Assembly (NCBI RefSeq): GCF_019200975.1
Contig: NZ_JAHTMR010000003.1
Coordinates: 31,639-95,638 of the forward strand
DNA length: 64,000 nt
From: Pseudomonas sp. PD9R
Lineage (GTDB): Bacteria > Pseudomonadota > Gammaproteobacteria > Pseudomonadales > Pseudomonadaceae
Reading direction: 5' to 3'
The first letter of the stretch is position 1; the number at the start of each line of letters is the position of its first letter. Under the pieces are notes generated by a model. It saw only the letters and a program-made list of their open reading frames with translations. It was not told where the DNA came from and made no database searches. Below, piece after piece: positions 7,484 through 16,784 of the stretch. The position numbers and the translations under genes were made by a program.

Positions 7484-8764
7484 ATGAATGATCAGGCCAA
7501 AAGCGTTAACGAACGCTTTGTAGCAGCGACACCCGCAACGCTGACGAGCTGGAATCGCCAAGACACTACCTGGATGCTGGGCCTGTTTGGCACGGCAATC
7601 GGTGCAGGCACCCTGTTTTTGCCGATCAACGCGGGCCTGGGCGGCTTCTGGCCGTTGCTGGTCCTGGCGCTGTTGGCGTTCCCGATGACCTTCTACGCGC
7701 ATCGCGGCCTGACCCGCTTCGTTTTGTCTGGACGCGAAGGCGCCGACATCACCGAGGTCGTGGAGGAGCATTTCGGCATCAAGGCCGGCGCGCTGATCAC
7801 TTTGTTGTACTTCTTCGCGATCTTCCCGATCCTGCTGATCTACAGCGTCGCGCTGACCAACACCGTAGGCAGTTTCCTCGAACATCAATTGCACATCATG
7901 CCGCCACCGCGCGCCGTGTTGTCCTTGGTGCTGATCCTCGGCCTGCTGGCCGTGGTGCGTTGCGGTGAGCAAATGATCGTCAAGGCCATGAGCCTGATGG
8001 TGTATCCGTTCATCGTCGCGCTGCTGTTTTTGGCGGTGTTCCTGGTTCCGCACTGGAACGGCGGCATCCTGACCACGGCCTCTACGCTGCCTGAACCGTC
8101 GGCGTTGCTGCACACCTTGTGGCTGGCGATTCCGGTGATGGTGTTCTCGTTCAACCATTCGCCGATCATCTCGGCCTTCGCGGTCGACCAGAAGCGGCGT
8201 TATGGTGACCACGCCGAGGAGCGCAGCTCGCAGATCCTGTCCCGCGCTCACGCCCTGATGGTGGTCATGGTGCTGTTCTTTGTCTTCAGCTGCGTGCTGA
8301 CCCTGTCTCCAGCGCAATTGGCCGAGGCGAAGGCACAGAACTTGTCGATCCTGTCTTACCTCGCCAACCACTTCAGCAACCCGACCATCGCCTTCGCGGC
8401 GCCGTTGATTGCTTTCGTGGCGATCTCCAAGTCGTTCCTGGGGCACTACATCGGTGCCAGCGAAGGTTTAAAGGGGTTAATCGTCAAGACTGGCAAACGT
8501 CCGTCGCCCAAGGTCCTGGACCGCATGACTGCCGCTTTCATGCTGGTGGTGTGCTGGATTGTCGCCACGCTGAACCCGAGCATTCTCGGCATGATCGAAA
8601 CCCTCGGTGGCCCGGTGATCGCGGCGATCCTGTTCCTGATGCCGATGTACGCGATCCGCAAAGTGCCGGCGATGGCGCGCTATCGCGGTCAGGCGTCAAA
8701 TGTGTTTGTGGTGGCGGTAGGTCTGGTGGCGATTTCGGCGTTGGTTTATTCGCTGAGTGCCTGA
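7484..8764 (+). CDS. HAAAP family amino acid permease, SdaC-like serine/threonine transporter
   Basis: This 426-residue inner-membrane protein has about 11 hydrophobic segments and is close to the family length (E. coli SdaC is 429). The N-terminal TWMLGLFGTAIGAGTLFLPI is the family's first membrane segment with the GxGIGAGTLFLP-type substrate motif. The HNFSP-like segment appears as FSFNHSPIISAF, and KSFLGHY lies further on. It should be a proton-coupled importer of serine or threonine, with other small amino acids possible. Start 7484 (ATGAATGATCAGG) has GGAG about 10 bp upstream; the longer open frame to 7175 runs through repeat DNA and is rejected. A strong terminator follows at 8865-8897. 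Confidence 0.88.
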   Translation: MNDQAKSVNERFVAATPATLTSWNRQDTTWMLGLFGTAIGAGTLFLPINAGLGGFWPLLVLALLAFPMTFYAHRGLTRFVLSGREGADITEVVEEHFGIKAGALITLLYFFAIFPILLIYSVALTNTVGSFLEHQLHIMPPPRAVLSLVLILGLLAVVRCGEQMIVKAMSLMVYPFIVALLFLAVFLVPHWNGGILTTASTLPEPSALLHTLWLAIPVMVFSFNHSPIISAFAVDQKRRYGDHAEERSSQILSRAHALMVVMVLFFVFSCVLTLSPAQLAEAKAQNLSILSYLANHFSNPTIAFAAPLIAFVAISKSFLGHYIGASEGLKGLIVKTGKRPSPKVLDRMTAAFMLVVCWIVATLNPSILGMIETLGGPVIAAILFLMPMYAIRKVPAMARYRGQASNVFVVAVGLVAISALVYSLSA

Positions 8765-8770
8765 TGGGTA

Positions 8771-8838
8771 AAGATCAAAAGACCGCAGTCTTTGGCAACT
8801 GATCCATGTAGGAGCTGCCGCAGGCTGCGATCTTTTGA
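8771..8838. repeat. Family-B repeat doublet (GCTGCCGCAGGCTGCGATC type)
   Basis: Inverted copies: ATCAAAAGACCGCAGTCTTTGG on the left (degenerate) and GTAGGAGCTGCCGCAGGCTG plus CGATCTTTTGATT on the right. It sits just after the permease stop. Confidence 0.8.
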
Positions 8839-8864
8839 TTGAGCGTGATTAACCGCTACAGTGG

Positions 8865-8897
8865 CCGCTGCGCGTCATACGCGCAGCGGTTTTTTTT
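8865..8897 (+). terminator. Rho-independent terminator after the permease gene
   Basis: A perfect 10-bp stem, CCGCTGCGCG (8865-8874) pairing with CGCGCAGCGG (8880-8889), has loop TCATA and is followed by eight T residues. It lies only 17 bp before the start of the co-directional SulP gene. Confidence 0.92.
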
Positions 8898-8914
8898 CGC
8901 CTGGAGACACTGGA

Positions 8915-10567
8915 TTGTCGAGCGCCCCAACCCCCTCAGAACAACCCAATCGCTGGAAAGACCTGCTCGCCGGGCTGTCGATTGCCGGCCTGTTGTTGCC
9001 CGAAGCGGTTGCCTATTCAAGCATTGCTGCGCTGGCGCCACAGGCCGGGCTCATCGCGTTGTTCGCGGGTCTGCTCTGCTACGGGCTGTTGGGCACCAGT
9101 CGGTTTGCGATCGTTTCCGCCACATCGTCGTCAGCCGCAGTGCTCGCTGCGGCTACCGCGACTTTAGCCAATGGCGATCCGCAACTGCGTTCGACACTGG
9201 CCATCGGGCTGGTGCTGGTGAGCGGGGCTTTTTTCCTGTTGGCCGGGCTGTTCAGGCTCGGCGGCGTTACGTCCTTCGTCGCCAAACCGGTGTTGCGCGG
9301 ATTTGCCTTTGGGCTGGCGCTGACCATCATCCTCAAGCAGGTCGCCAATGTGGTCGGGGTGCATTTGAACGAGCCTAATCTGGTGCGGTTTCTGCCACAA
9401 CTGCTGGAGCAACTGCCGCAATGGAATTGGGTTGCTGCGGGCGTTGCCATGGTGGCGTTGGCGTTGTTGTGGCTGTTTGCAAGGTTTCGACGCCTGCCCG
9501 GTGGATTGCTGGTGGTGGTGATCGGCATCGCGGCCGGCCAGTGGCTGAGCCTGCCGGCCTATGGCGTCAAGTTGATTGGCGTGATCGATCTGAGCCTGGA
9601 AGTGCCGAAGCTACCGGAACTGCCGTTTGCCGATTGGCTGCGTTTGGGGGAGTTGGCGTTTGCCATGGTAATGATTCTGTACGCGGAGTCCTACGGTTCG
9701 ATCAGTTCGTTCGCGCTAAAACACGGTGACCGGGTGACGTCGAACCGGGATTTGCTGGCGCTCGGTGCCTCCAACCTGTTGTCTGGCCTGTTTCATGGCA
9801 TGCCGGCGGGGGCAGGTTACTCGGCGACTTCGGCCAACGAGGCGGCAGGTGCCACGTCGCGGCTGGCTGGTGTCGTGGCGGCGCTGGTCGTACTGCTTAT
9901 CGTGCTGACGGTACTGCCTTACATCGCCTTGACCCCGGAACCGATTCTCGCCGCCATCGTCATTCATGCATTGGCGCGTGGTTTGAGCCTGCAACCCTTG
10001 GGGCGATATTTCGTCTGGCGGCGTGATCGCCTGCTGGTGTTGTGTGCCGTGGGCGCGGTGCTGGTGCTCGGTGTGCTGGACGGCTTGTTGGTGGCCGTGG
10101 CGATCAGTGTGTTGTTGATGCTCAAGCGAATGTCGGCTGCCGATATCCAGGTGCTCGGGCGAATCGATGGCGGTCACGATTTTGTCGACCTGCAACGTCA
10201 TCCCGCGGCGATAGCAGTGCCGGGCGTGTTGGTTGTCCGGCCGAGTGAAGCGTTGTTTTTTGCCAACGTCGAACGGATTCTCGGTGGTGCCTTGCATTTG
10301 ATCCGACACTCGCAAACACCGATTCATGCCGTGATTCTGAGCCTGGAGGAGTCGCCTGATCTGGATGGCACCAGCATCGAAGCGCTGCAGGAATTTTTCG
10401 TGCGGGTACATCACGAAGGCAAGTTGCTGGTTTTGGCTCGCCTTAAAGAGGGGACGCAAAGTGCATTGTCGGCGTTGCCCGAGGTGCAGGCTAACGGGGT
10501 GATTCTGAGTGGGCTGAGTGTGGATGGGGCGGTACAGCAAGCCATAAGGCTGACGAGTAACCTGTAG
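8915..10567 (+). CDS. SulP family anion transporter with STAS domain
   Basis: This is a 550-residue inner-membrane transporter. The N-terminal SulP transmembrane domain (about residues 15-400) contains the diagnostic GLSIAGLLLPEAVAYSSIA segment. The hydrophilic C-terminal part (about 430-545) is a STAS domain with LVVRPSEALFFANVE and the SLEESPDLDGTSIEAL switch region. It probably imports sulfate, bicarbonate or a dicarboxylate with protons or sodium; specificity is not visible. I chose TTG 8915 with GGAG at 8902-8905. The longer reading from GTG 8861 would translate through the terminator hairpin, so it is unlikely. No carbonic anhydrase or sulfur gene is adjacent. Confidence 0.88.
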   Translation: MSSAPTPSEQPNRWKDLLAGLSIAGLLLPEAVAYSSIAALAPQAGLIALFAGLLCYGLLGTSRFAIVSATSSSAAVLAAATATLANGDPQLRSTLAIGLVLVSGAFFLLAGLFRLGGVTSFVAKPVLRGFAFGLALTIILKQVANVVGVHLNEPNLVRFLPQLLEQLPQWNWVAAGVAMVALALLWLFARFRRLPGGLLVVVIGIAAGQWLSLPAYGVKLIGVIDLSLEVPKLPELPFADWLRLGELAFAMVMILYAESYGSISSFALKHGDRVTSNRDLLALGASNLLSGLFHGMPAGAGYSATSANEAAGATSRLAGVVAALVVLLIVLTVLPYIALTPEPILAAIVIHALARGLSLQPLGRYFVWRRDRLLVLCAVGAVLVLGVLDGLLVAVAISVLLMLKRMSAADIQVLGRIDGGHDFVDLQRHPAAIAVPGVLVVRPSEALFFANVERILGGALHLIRHSQTPIHAVILSLEESPDLDGTSIEALQEFFVRVHHEGKLLVLARLKEGTQSALSALPEVQANGVILSGLSVDGAVQQAIRLTSNL

Positions 10568-10654
10568 GAGCGAGCTTGCTCGCGATAGCGGTTGTTCATT
10601 CAGCATTGATGTCGACTGATCCACCGTTATCGCGAGCAGGCTCGCTCCCACAGG
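10564..10654. repeat. REP doublet, family A
   Basis: GTAGGAGCGAGCTTGCTCGC on the left and inverted GCGAGCAGGCTCGCTCCCAC on the right, separated by about 50 bp. It immediately follows the SulP stop codon. Confidence 0.9.
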
Positions 10655-10677
10655 GATTGGTGCATGCAGTGCAGGCA

Positions 10678-10718
10678 TAAAAAAACGCCGCTCATCTCAC
10701 GATGGGCGGCGTTTTTTA
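10678..10718. terminator. Bidirectional terminator between SulP and acnB
   Basis: A-tract, then AACGCCGCtCATC pairing with GATGgGCGGCGTT around a TCAC loop, then a T-tract. Because A's flank one side and T's the other, it can stop both the rightward SulP transcript and the leftward acnB transcript. Confidence 0.92.
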
Positions 10719-10731
10719 TTGCTGTGTAACG

Positions 10732-13332
10732 TTAGGCTTGAACGACCGGGATGTTGGCGTTCGCAGCAGCTTCACGGAACTCGGCGATCTGGTCGAAGGA
10801 CAGGTAGCGGTAGACATCGGCCGCCATGCTGTCGATCTTGCCAGCGTATTCCATGTATTCCTCGACGGTCGGCAGGCGACCCAGGATGGAAGCCACGGAC
10901 GCCAGTTCAGCCGAAGCCAGGTAGACGTTTGCGCCATCACCCAGACGGTTCGGGAAGTTACGGGTCGAAGTCGACACAACAGTCGAGTTCGGCTCTACAC
11001 GTGCCTGGTTACCCATGCACAGCGAGCAGCCCGGCATTTCCATGCGTGCGCCAGCCTTGCCGTAGATGCCGTAGTAGCCTTCTTCGGTCAGTTGGTGAGC
11101 GTCCATTTTGGTCGGTGGCGACAGCCACAGACGAGTTGGCAGCTGACCTTTGACCTGTTCCAGCAACTTGCCGGCAGCGCGGAAGTGACCGATGTTGGTC
11201 ATGCACGAACCGATGAACACTTCGTCGATCTTCTCGCCAGCAACGCTGGACAGCAGACGGGCGTCGTCCGGATCGTTCGGCGCGCAGAGCACAGGCTCTT
11301 TGATGTCGGCCAGGTCGATTTCGATGATTTCAGCGTATTCGGCGTCAGCATCGGCAACCATCAGCTCAGGGTTGGCGATCCAGGCTTCCATCGCTTGAGC
11401 ACGACGTTCCAGAGTACGTACATCGCCGTAGCCTTCGCCGATCATCCAGCGCAGCAGGGTGATGTTCGATTGCAGGTACTCGGTGATCGACTCTTTCGAC
11501 AGCTTGATGGTGCAACCGGCAGCCGAACGTTCAGCCGAGGCGTCGGACAGCTCGAAAGCCTGCTCGATGCTCAGGTTGTCCAGGCCTTCGATTTCCAGGA
11601 TGCGGCCGGAGAAGGCGTTCTTCTTGCCTTTCTTCTCGACAGTCAGCAGGCCCGACTGAATCGCGAAGTAAGGAATGGCGTGAACCAGGTCACGCAGGGT
11701 GACGCCCGGTTGCATTTTGCCTTTGAAGCGCACCAGGATCGATTCCGGCATGTCCAGCGGCATAACGCCGGTGGCTGCGGCGAACGCTACCAGGCCGGAG
11801 CCGGCCGGGAACGAAATGCCCATCGGGAAACGGGTGTGCGAGTCACCACCGGTGCCGACGGTGTCTGGCAGCAGCATGCGGTTCAGCCACGAGTGGATGA
11901 TGCCGTCGCCCGGACGCAGGGAAACACCGCCGCGGGTCATGATGAAGTCAGGCAGGGTGTGGTGGGTGGTCACGTCGATCGGCTTTGGATATGCCGCGGT
12001 GTGGCAGAAGGACTGCATCACCAGATCAGCGGAGAAGCCCAGGCACGCCAGGTCTTTCAGTTCGTCACGGGTCATAGGACCGGTGGTGTCCTGGGAACCC
12101 ACGGTGGTCATCTTCGGTTCGCAGTAGGTGCCTGGACGAACGCCAGTCACGCCGCAAGCCTTGCCGACCATTTTCTGCGCCAGGGTGAAACCCTTGGTGC
12201 TTTCAGCCGGTGCTTCCGGCTTCTTGAACAGGTCGAACGCTGGCAGACCCAGCTCGGCGCGAGCCTTTTCGGTCAGGCCACGGCCGATGATCAGCGGAAT
12301 ACGGCCGCCAGCACGAACTTCGTCCAACAGGACCGGTGTCTTCATTTCGAAGGTGGTCAGGACTTCGTCGGTGCCGTGTTTGCAGACTTTGCCAGCATGC
12401 GGATACAGGTCGATGACATCGCCCATGTTCATGTTGGAAACGTCGAATTCGATTGGCAGTGCGCCGGCATCTTCCATGGTGTTGTAGAAGATTGGAGCGA
12501 TTTTGCTGCCGAAGCAGAAACCGCCGGCACGCTTGTTCGGCACGAAAGGAACGTCGTCGCCGAAGAACCACAGTACGGAGTTGGTCGCCGATTTACGCGA
12601 AGAACCGGTACCGACCACGTCACCAACGTAGGCGATTGGGAAACCGGCGTTGCGCATTTCTTCGATCTGTTTCATCGGACCGGTAACGCCTTGAGCGTCA
12701 GGCACGATGCCGTCGCGAGCCATTTTCAGCATGGCCAGGGCGTGCAGCGGGATGTCCGGACGGGACCAGGCATCAGGCGCAGGGGACAGGTCGTCGGTGT
12801 TGGTTTCGCCGGTTACCTTGAAAACGCGCAGGCTGATCTTGTCGGCCAGGGTAGGGCGGTTCTTGAACCACTCGCCATCAGCCCAGGACTGCAGAACGCC
12901 TTGAGCGAGAGCATTGCCTTTCTTGGCGCGTTCAGCGACGTCGTGGAAGGCGTCGAACATCAGCAGGGTGTGCTTGAGTTCTTTGGCGGCTACTGGAGCC
13001 AGTTCGGCGTCGTCCAGCAGGTTGACCAGGGTCACGATGTTGTAGCCGCCCTGCATGGTGCCGAGCAGTTCAACAGCGCGTTTCTTGTCGATCAGAGGGG
13101 ATTTGGCTTCGCCTTTGGCGATGGCGGACAGGAAGCCGGCCTTTACATAGGCTGCTTCGTCCACGCCAGGCGGAACGCGATTGGTGATCAGGTCAACGAG
13201 GAATGCTTCTTCGCCAGCCGGGGGATTTTTCAGCAGCTCGACCAGGCCTGCAGTTTGTTCGGCGTTTAGCGGCTGGGGAACGATACCCAGTGCTGCGCGC
13301 TCTTCGATATGTTTGCGGTAGGCTTCAAGCAC
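10732..13332 (-). CDS. acnB: Bifunctional aconitate hydratase 2 / 2-methylisocitrate dehydratase
   Basis: AcnB is the main TCA-cycle aconitase (citrate to isocitrate through cis-aconitate) and also acts in the 2-methylcitrate cycle; it carries a [4Fe-4S] cluster. The 866-residue length matches AcnB. The N-terminal HEAT-like domain is recognisable from [20 protein letters not shown]. Cluster cysteines lie in [11 protein letters not shown] and [11 protein letters not shown] near the C-terminus. The start is a GTG at 13332 giving (M)[16 protein letters not shown], which aligns with E. coli AcnB; GAGGGT lies upstream. The longer frame to 13380 is rejected. The gene is monocistronic with a leader of over 150 nt holding a strong hairpin (13502-13544). 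Apo-AcnB is known to bind RNA in E. coli. Confidence 0.98.
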   Translation of the reverse strand: MLEAYRKHIEERAALGIVPQPLNAEQTAGLVELLKNPPAGEEAFLVDLITNRVPPGVDEAAYVKAGFLSAIAKGEAKSPLIDKKRAVELLGTMQGGYNIVTLVNLLDDAELAPVAAKELKHTLLMFDAFHDVAERAKKGNALAQGVLQSWADGEWFKNRPTLADKISLRVFKVTGETNTDDLSPAPDAWSRPDIPLHALAMLKMARDGIVPDAQGVTGPMKQIEEMRNAGFPIAYVGDVVGTGSSRKSATNSVLWFFGDDVPFVPNKRAGGFCFGSKIAPIFYNTMEDAGALPIEFDVSNMNMGDVIDLYPHAGKVCKHGTDEVLTTFEMKTPVLLDEVRAGGRIPLIIGRGLTEKARAELGLPAFDLFKKPEAPAESTKGFTLAQKMVGKACGVTGVRPGTYCEPKMTTVGSQDTTGPMTRDELKDLACLGFSADLVMQSFCHTAAYPKPIDVTTHHTLPDFIMTRGGVSLRPGDGIIHSWLNRMLLPDTVGTGGDSHTRFPMGISFPAGSGLVAFAAATGVMPLDMPESILVRFKGKMQPGVTLRDLVHAIPYFAIQSGLLTVEKKGKKNAFSGRILEIEGLDNLSIEQAFELSDASAERSAAGCTIKLSKESITEYLQSNITLLRWMIGEGYGDVRTLERRAQAMEAWIANPELMVADADAEYAEIIEIDLADIKEPVLCAPNDPDDARLLSSVAGEKIDEVFIGSCMTNIGHFRAAGKLLEQVKGQLPTRLWLSPPTKMDAHQLTEEGYYGIYGKAGARMEMPGCSLCMGNQARVEPNSTVVSTSTRNFPNRLGDGANVYLASAELASVASILGRLPTVEEYMEYAGKIDSMAADVYRYLSFDQIAEFREAAANANIPVVQA

Positions 13333-13791
13333 AGTTATTACCCTCATCAGTGGTCCCAAATGGGTGTCCGGGACGCTCATCCCGAAATTGCCGTACTCAT
13401 GCGCTGCATGGCGTTGTGAGCCACTTAGCCAGAATTACCGACAATTCCTTACAGAAGCTGCTTTCAAAGTTTTACGCCTGCAGAACGGGGAGCTGATGAG
13501 GGTTGGCGTTGGGCTTTTCCCCGCTGGAAAAACCCTTCGCCAACACCGCTCTGAAGGAACGACTGTGCTCGTGACGCTTTGAAAACAGCTTCTAACGGAC
13601 ATTGGCGCCTAAAAAGGCAGGCTGATTCTACGGCAAAAAAAAATTAAAGGTAAGTCAGGGTTTATTGGACTTTGGTGGCGGCTGTCGTCAAAGACCAATA
13701 GACGTTGATTCCCTGAAGTTTGTGGGGTGATCAATCCCGGACAAAGGGCTAACATGCCGGCCTGTTTTGCTTTTTCGCGTTTTCCTGACCT
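13333..13791. other. Long intergenic/leader region between divergent acnB and DUF1289 genes
   Basis: No protein gene was seen. It contains the acnB promoter and leader, the hairpin at 13502-13544, a small GCCT-AAAA-AGGC stem near 13606-13617, and a run of nine A's near 13635. The DUF1289 gene promoter should lie in its right-hand part. A small RNA is possible but I do not recognise one. Confidence 0.6.
13502..13544 (-). promoter_or_regulatory. Strong imperfect hairpin upstream of acnB
   Basis: GTTGGCG (13502-13508) pairs with CGCCAAC (13538-13544), GGG with CCC, and TTTTCC (13515-13520) with GGAAAA (13526-13531), around loop CCGCT. Small symmetric mismatches separate the three blocks. It lies about 170 nt before the acnB GTG on the coding strand. 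There is no T-tract directly after it in the acnB direction, so it is more likely a leader/regulatory or sRNA structure than a terminator. Confidence 0.6.
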
Positions 13792-14262
13792 ATGCCCAAT
13801 CAGACCATCAAAACCCCCTGCGTCGGCCTTTGCTCCACTGTTTACGGTGACCTGGTGTGCCGTGGCTGTAAGCGTTTCCACCATGAAGTGATTCACTGGA
13901 ACGGTTACAACGAGGACGAAAAACGCGCGGTGTGGCTGCGTCTTGAGCAACTGCTGTCCCAAGTGATGGCGGCCAAGGTGGAAATTTTCGATTCGCCGTT
14001 GCTGAGAATGCAGCTGGAACAGCGAAAAATCCGCTTTGTGCCGCACCAGTCGGAATATTGCTGGGCTTATCAGTTGATTGCGCGGGGCGCGCGGGTCATC
14101 AACAATCTGGAAGCCTACGGCATGGTACTGCTGCCGGAGTTCCGCGACTGGAGTCTGCCGGAACTGCGGGACGCCATTGATCGGGAATTTTTCCTGCTCT
14201 CCGAGGCGCATTACCAGCGCTACATCGCGCCGGGGTTCCTAAGGGATGCGTTTGGCGGCTGA
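13792..14262 (+). CDS. DUF1289 domain-containing protein
   Basis: This is a 156-residue small cytosolic protein. The N-terminal 55 residues form the DUF1289 (YdhL-type) cysteine cluster, CVGLC followed by CRGCKRF, which probably binds a metal. The rest is charged and partly helical with no recognised motif, so the protein is longer than the minimal DUF1289 family. The ATG at 13792 directly precedes PNQTIKTPCVGLC. The same gene sits next to acnB in P. aeruginosa as I remember it. The molecular function is unknown. Confidence 0.85.
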   Translation: MPNQTIKTPCVGLCSTVYGDLVCRGCKRFHHEVIHWNGYNEDEKRAVWLRLEQLLSQVMAAKVEIFDSPLLRMQLEQRKIRFVPHQSEYCWAYQLIARGARVINNLEAYGMVLLPEFRDWSLPELRDAIDREFFLLSEAHYQRYIAPGFLRDAFGG

Positions 14263-14272
14263 TTTTTTAACG

Positions 14273-14345
14273 TCAAAAGATCGCAGCCTTCGGCAGCTCC
14301 TTCATTGGACTGTGTAGGCGCTGCCGCAGGCTGCGATCTTTTGAT
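14273..14345. repeat. Family-B repeat doublet
   Basis: Inverted copies TCAAAAGATCGCAGCCTTCG... and ...CGCTGCCGCAGGCTGCGATC separated by ~20 bp lie between two convergent genes, where the structure could also act as a shared transcript end. Confidence 0.9.
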
Positions 14346-14351
14346 CTTCAG

Positions 14352-15215
14352 TCAATGCTTGCCCGCAATTTCCTCCAGATGATCCTCAACCTCCTGCGGC
14401 TTGAGCACCAGCACATCACTTTCCACCGCGTCCAGCACCACTTCCGCGGTATTGCCGATCAACGTCCCTGAAAATCCGCTACGCGCCACGGTGCCGATCA
14501 CCGTCACGGCCGCCTGCAGCTTGTGCACCATGAATGGAATCAACACATCCGCCGGGCCTTCTGCGATATGCAGGTGCTCATCGTCGATGTCGAACTCCGC
14601 CTGGAACGCCTTGCACTGCTCGCGATAACGCGCCTCGATGGTTTCGCTGAGCTGCAGGGTCGGGTCTGCCGCCGACAACATCGGCGAGGGGTGGGCGCTG
14701 ATCACATGCAGGTGGGCTTTGGCCAGGCTGGCAATGTCATAGCCGTAGTCAATGATGCTGTTGTGAAGGTGGCGGTGTTCGCTTTCCGTATTGCCGACAT
14801 CGACGGCCGCCAGAATGACTTTGTCTTTCCATGAACCGGAGGTTTTGACCAGCAGCACCGGGGTTGGGCAGTGACGCAGCAGTTTCCAGTCACCCGGGGT
14901 CAACAAGGCTTTTTTCAACGTACTGTCGGGGAAGTGCTGCTTGATCACCAGCCCGCAGCCTTCCGCCTGCTGCACGTCGACGATGGTTTCGTGCAGGCTC
15001 TTGTTCCATGCCTGTTCGGTGGTGACGTTGTAGCCGTCTTCCAGTAAAGCGGCCTTGAGTACCCCGAGCATGCCGCTGTGATCATGCTTGGGGTCGCATA
15101 CCAGAAGGTGCAGATGCGCCTGGGTAACGCCCGCGATCAATTTTGCCCGTTTGAGCGCCAGGCTTTCCGAATGTTCGGGCTCAATGACCACCAGAATGCT
15201 GCGAATGGCTTGCAT
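14352..15215 (-). CDS. Universal stress protein, tandem Usp domains (UspE-like)
   Basis: This 287-residue cytosolic protein is made of two Usp modules, about residues 1-135 and 150-275. The first begins SILVVIEPEHSES and the second DKVILAAVDVGN. The second ends with IGTVARSGFSGTLIGNTAEVVLD, the G-x2-G-x9-G(S/N) ATP-binding signature of the UspFG/MJ0577 class, so ATP binding by domain 2 is likely. Homologues in Pseudomonas respond to oxygen limitation and stationary phase. The Met start is followed by QAIRSILVV, with an AGGAGATC ribosome-binding site upstream. It converges with the DUF1289 gene. Confidence 0.9.
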   Translation of the reverse strand: MQAIRSILVVIEPEHSESLALKRAKLIAGVTQAHLHLLVCDPKHDHSGMLGVLKAALLEDGYNVTTEQAWNKSLHETIVDVQQAEGCGLVIKQHFPDSTLKKALLTPGDWKLLRHCPTPVLLVKTSGSWKDKVILAAVDVGNTESEHRHLHNSIIDYGYDIASLAKAHLHVISAHPSPMLSAADPTLQLSETIEARYREQCKAFQAEFDIDDEHLHIAEGPADVLIPFMVHKLQAAVTVIGTVARSGFSGTLIGNTAEVVLDAVESDVLVLKPQEVEDHLEEIAGKH

Positions 15216-15376
15216 GATCGGGATCTCCTGAAAATGAAAAAAGCATGGCGTTGCACAACTATAGTTGCTGGTCGCGTATTCGAGAGTTGATGCATATCAA
15301 CGGTGGTGACTGGTGGTCTTTGGGCAGGCCGGTATAATCGGCGCCCTTCGTTTTGAACCTCTTGTCCGTGGGCCCC

Positions 15377-15985
15377 ATGATCCTTCCCGAAATTCACGAA
15401 TTCCTTGGCTGCCGCACTCCCGATGGCTGGGTGCAGGCCGCGCTGGCCGATCAGGAAACCTTGCTGATCGACCACAAAAACTGCGAATTCAAGGCCGCCA
15501 GCACAGCGCTCAGCCTGATTGCCAAGTATCACTCCCACGTCGATTTGATCAACATGATGTCGCGCCTGGCCCGGGAAGAGTTGGTGCACCACGAGCAAGT
15601 CATGCGCCTGATGAAGAGGCGCAAAGTCGAGCTGCGCCAGCTCTCCGCCGGGCGCTACGCCTCGGGGCTGCGCAAAGTGGTGCGCAGTCACGAACCGGTG
15701 AAGCTGGTAGATACGCTGGTGGTCGGCGCGTTCATCGAAGCCCGCAGTTGCGAGCGTTTCGAAGCACTGGTGCCGCATCTGGATGAAGAACTGGGCAAGT
15801 TTTATTTCGGCCTGTTGAAAAGCGAGGCGCGGCATTTCCAGGGCTACCTGAAACTGGCCTACCAATACGGTGACGCCAAGGACATCGCTCAGGTGATCGA
15901 CAAAGTACGTGCCGCCGAGCGGGAACTAATCGAATCGCCGGATGTGGAATTCCGCTTCCATAGCGGTATCCCAACCACCGCATAA
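15377..15985 (+). CDS. miaE: tRNA-(ms2io6A)-hydroxylase
   Basis: MiaE hydroxylates the isopentenyl side chain of 2-methylthio-N6-isopentenyladenosine-37 in tRNAs reading UNN codons, using a non-haem di-iron centre and oxygen. The 202-residue protein shows the ferritin-like ligand set: E in DHKNCEFKAAS, EELVHHEQV, EARSCERF and EARHF. The start is ATG 15377 (MILPEIHEFLG), as in relatives; the longer TTG start at 15353 is not needed. The ribosome-binding site is weak. The gene appears monocistronic between REP structures. Confidence 0.95.
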   Translation: MILPEIHEFLGCRTPDGWVQAALADQETLLIDHKNCEFKAASTALSLIAKYHSHVDLINMMSRLAREELVHHEQVMRLMKRRKVELRQLSAGRYASGLRKVVRSHEPVKLVDTLVVGAFIEARSCERFEALVPHLDEELGKFYFGLLKSEARHFQGYLKLAYQYGDAKDIAQVIDKVRAAERELIESPDVEFRFHSGIPTTA

Positions 15986-15988
15986 CCT

Positions 15989-16072
15989 GTAGGAGCTGCC
16001 GCAGGCTGCGATCTTTTGATTTTGCCCTTTAAAAAACAAAGTCAAAAGATCGCAGCCTGCGGCAGCTCCTAC
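15989..16072. repeat. Family-B repeat doublet
   Basis: GTAGGAGCTGCCGCAGGCTG and CGATCTTTTGAT on the left; the inverted TCAAAAGATCGCAGCCTGCG and GCAGCTCCTAC on the right. It is near-perfect, sits between convergent miaE and the GFA gene, and may serve as a transcript end. Confidence 0.92.
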
Positions 16073-16078
16073 ATGGGA

Positions 16079-16567
16079 TTACCGGCTTAGACCCAAACGT
16101 TCATGCCATTGGGCGATGGATTCTTCGGGGTATTCATCGAATTTTTTATCACCGGGTTTCACCTCGGCCTCGACCCAGGGAGCCTTGGAATCCAGCAATA
16201 AATGCGTGTGTTCCGGCGGCACTGGCAGCGGCGTGTCGATGGCTGATGCGAACGGGTGAATCAGCTCCGGCCATTCGGGGCTGAACAGCCATAAGCCCGA
16301 ACCGCAAACCGAACAGAAATGCCGTTCCGCGCTGCTACGGTGGGCGCGTTTCTCGCCTTCACCCTTGAGCAGCGCATGGTAGATCGCGATGTTCTTGCGC
16401 CCGCGTACTTTCAGGCTGTTGGCGTCACCGGCGATATTAATTGCGTAACCGCCACCGCCCTGGGTCTTGCGGCAGATCGAGCAATAGCAGCGTTGATAAG
16501 GGTAGGGGTGGGCGCTGGTCAGGTTGAACGATACTGCGCCGCAATGGCAGGAGCCTTCGAGTTGCAT
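16079..16567 (-). CDS. GFA/CENP-V family zinc protein
   Basis: This 162-residue protein has the GFA (glutathione-dependent formaldehyde-activating) fold. Zinc-binding cysteines lie in SCHCGAVSF near the N-terminus, CYCSICRKTQGG around residues 30-40, and FCSVCGSGLW near residue 90. The family is named for a proposed S-hydroxymethylglutathione synthase activity, but most members have no proven substrate and this one should not be assumed to act on formaldehyde. Start ATG 16567 follows GGAGG, so the longer frame to 16600 is rejected. It has no operon partner. Confidence 0.88.
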   Translation of the reverse strand: MQLEGSCHCGAVSFNLTSAHPYPYQRCYCSICRKTQGGGGYAINIAGDANSLKVRGRKNIAIYHALLKGEGEKRAHRSSAERHFCSVCGSGLWLFSPEWPELIHPFASAIDTPLPVPPEHTHLLLDSKAPWVEAEVKPGDKKFDEYPEESIAQWHERLGLSR

Positions 16568-16623
16568 GGGAACCTCCGGACGGGTTAAGCCTATCGGCAA
16601 AGCCTAGACGCACACAGAGCATG

Positions 16624-16705
16624 GTGGAGCTGCCGAAGACTGCGATCTTTTGACCTTGCTTTTCAAAATCAAGATCAAAAGATCGCGGCCTTCGGCAGTT
16701 CCTGC
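16624..16705. repeat. Family-B repeat doublet, diverged
   Basis: GTGGAGCTGCCGAAGACTGCGATC and the inverted GATCGCGGCCTTCGGCAGTTCC are separated by ~35 bp. Both arms carry substitutions relative to the better copies in the window. Confidence 0.85.
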
Positions 16706-16784
16706 AGTGGGTGTGATCAACACGACTGGACGCATATCCTCCTTCACGTCAGCATGGCCGCCTCGAATTCGGGATCAAAAACCC

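Noticed and set aside
10702..13269. An 855-codon open frame on the + strand opposite acnB
   Set aside because: It is the antisense shadow of acnB, created by high-GC codon bias; its composition (many Gln, His, Val, Arg) is unlike a natural protein.
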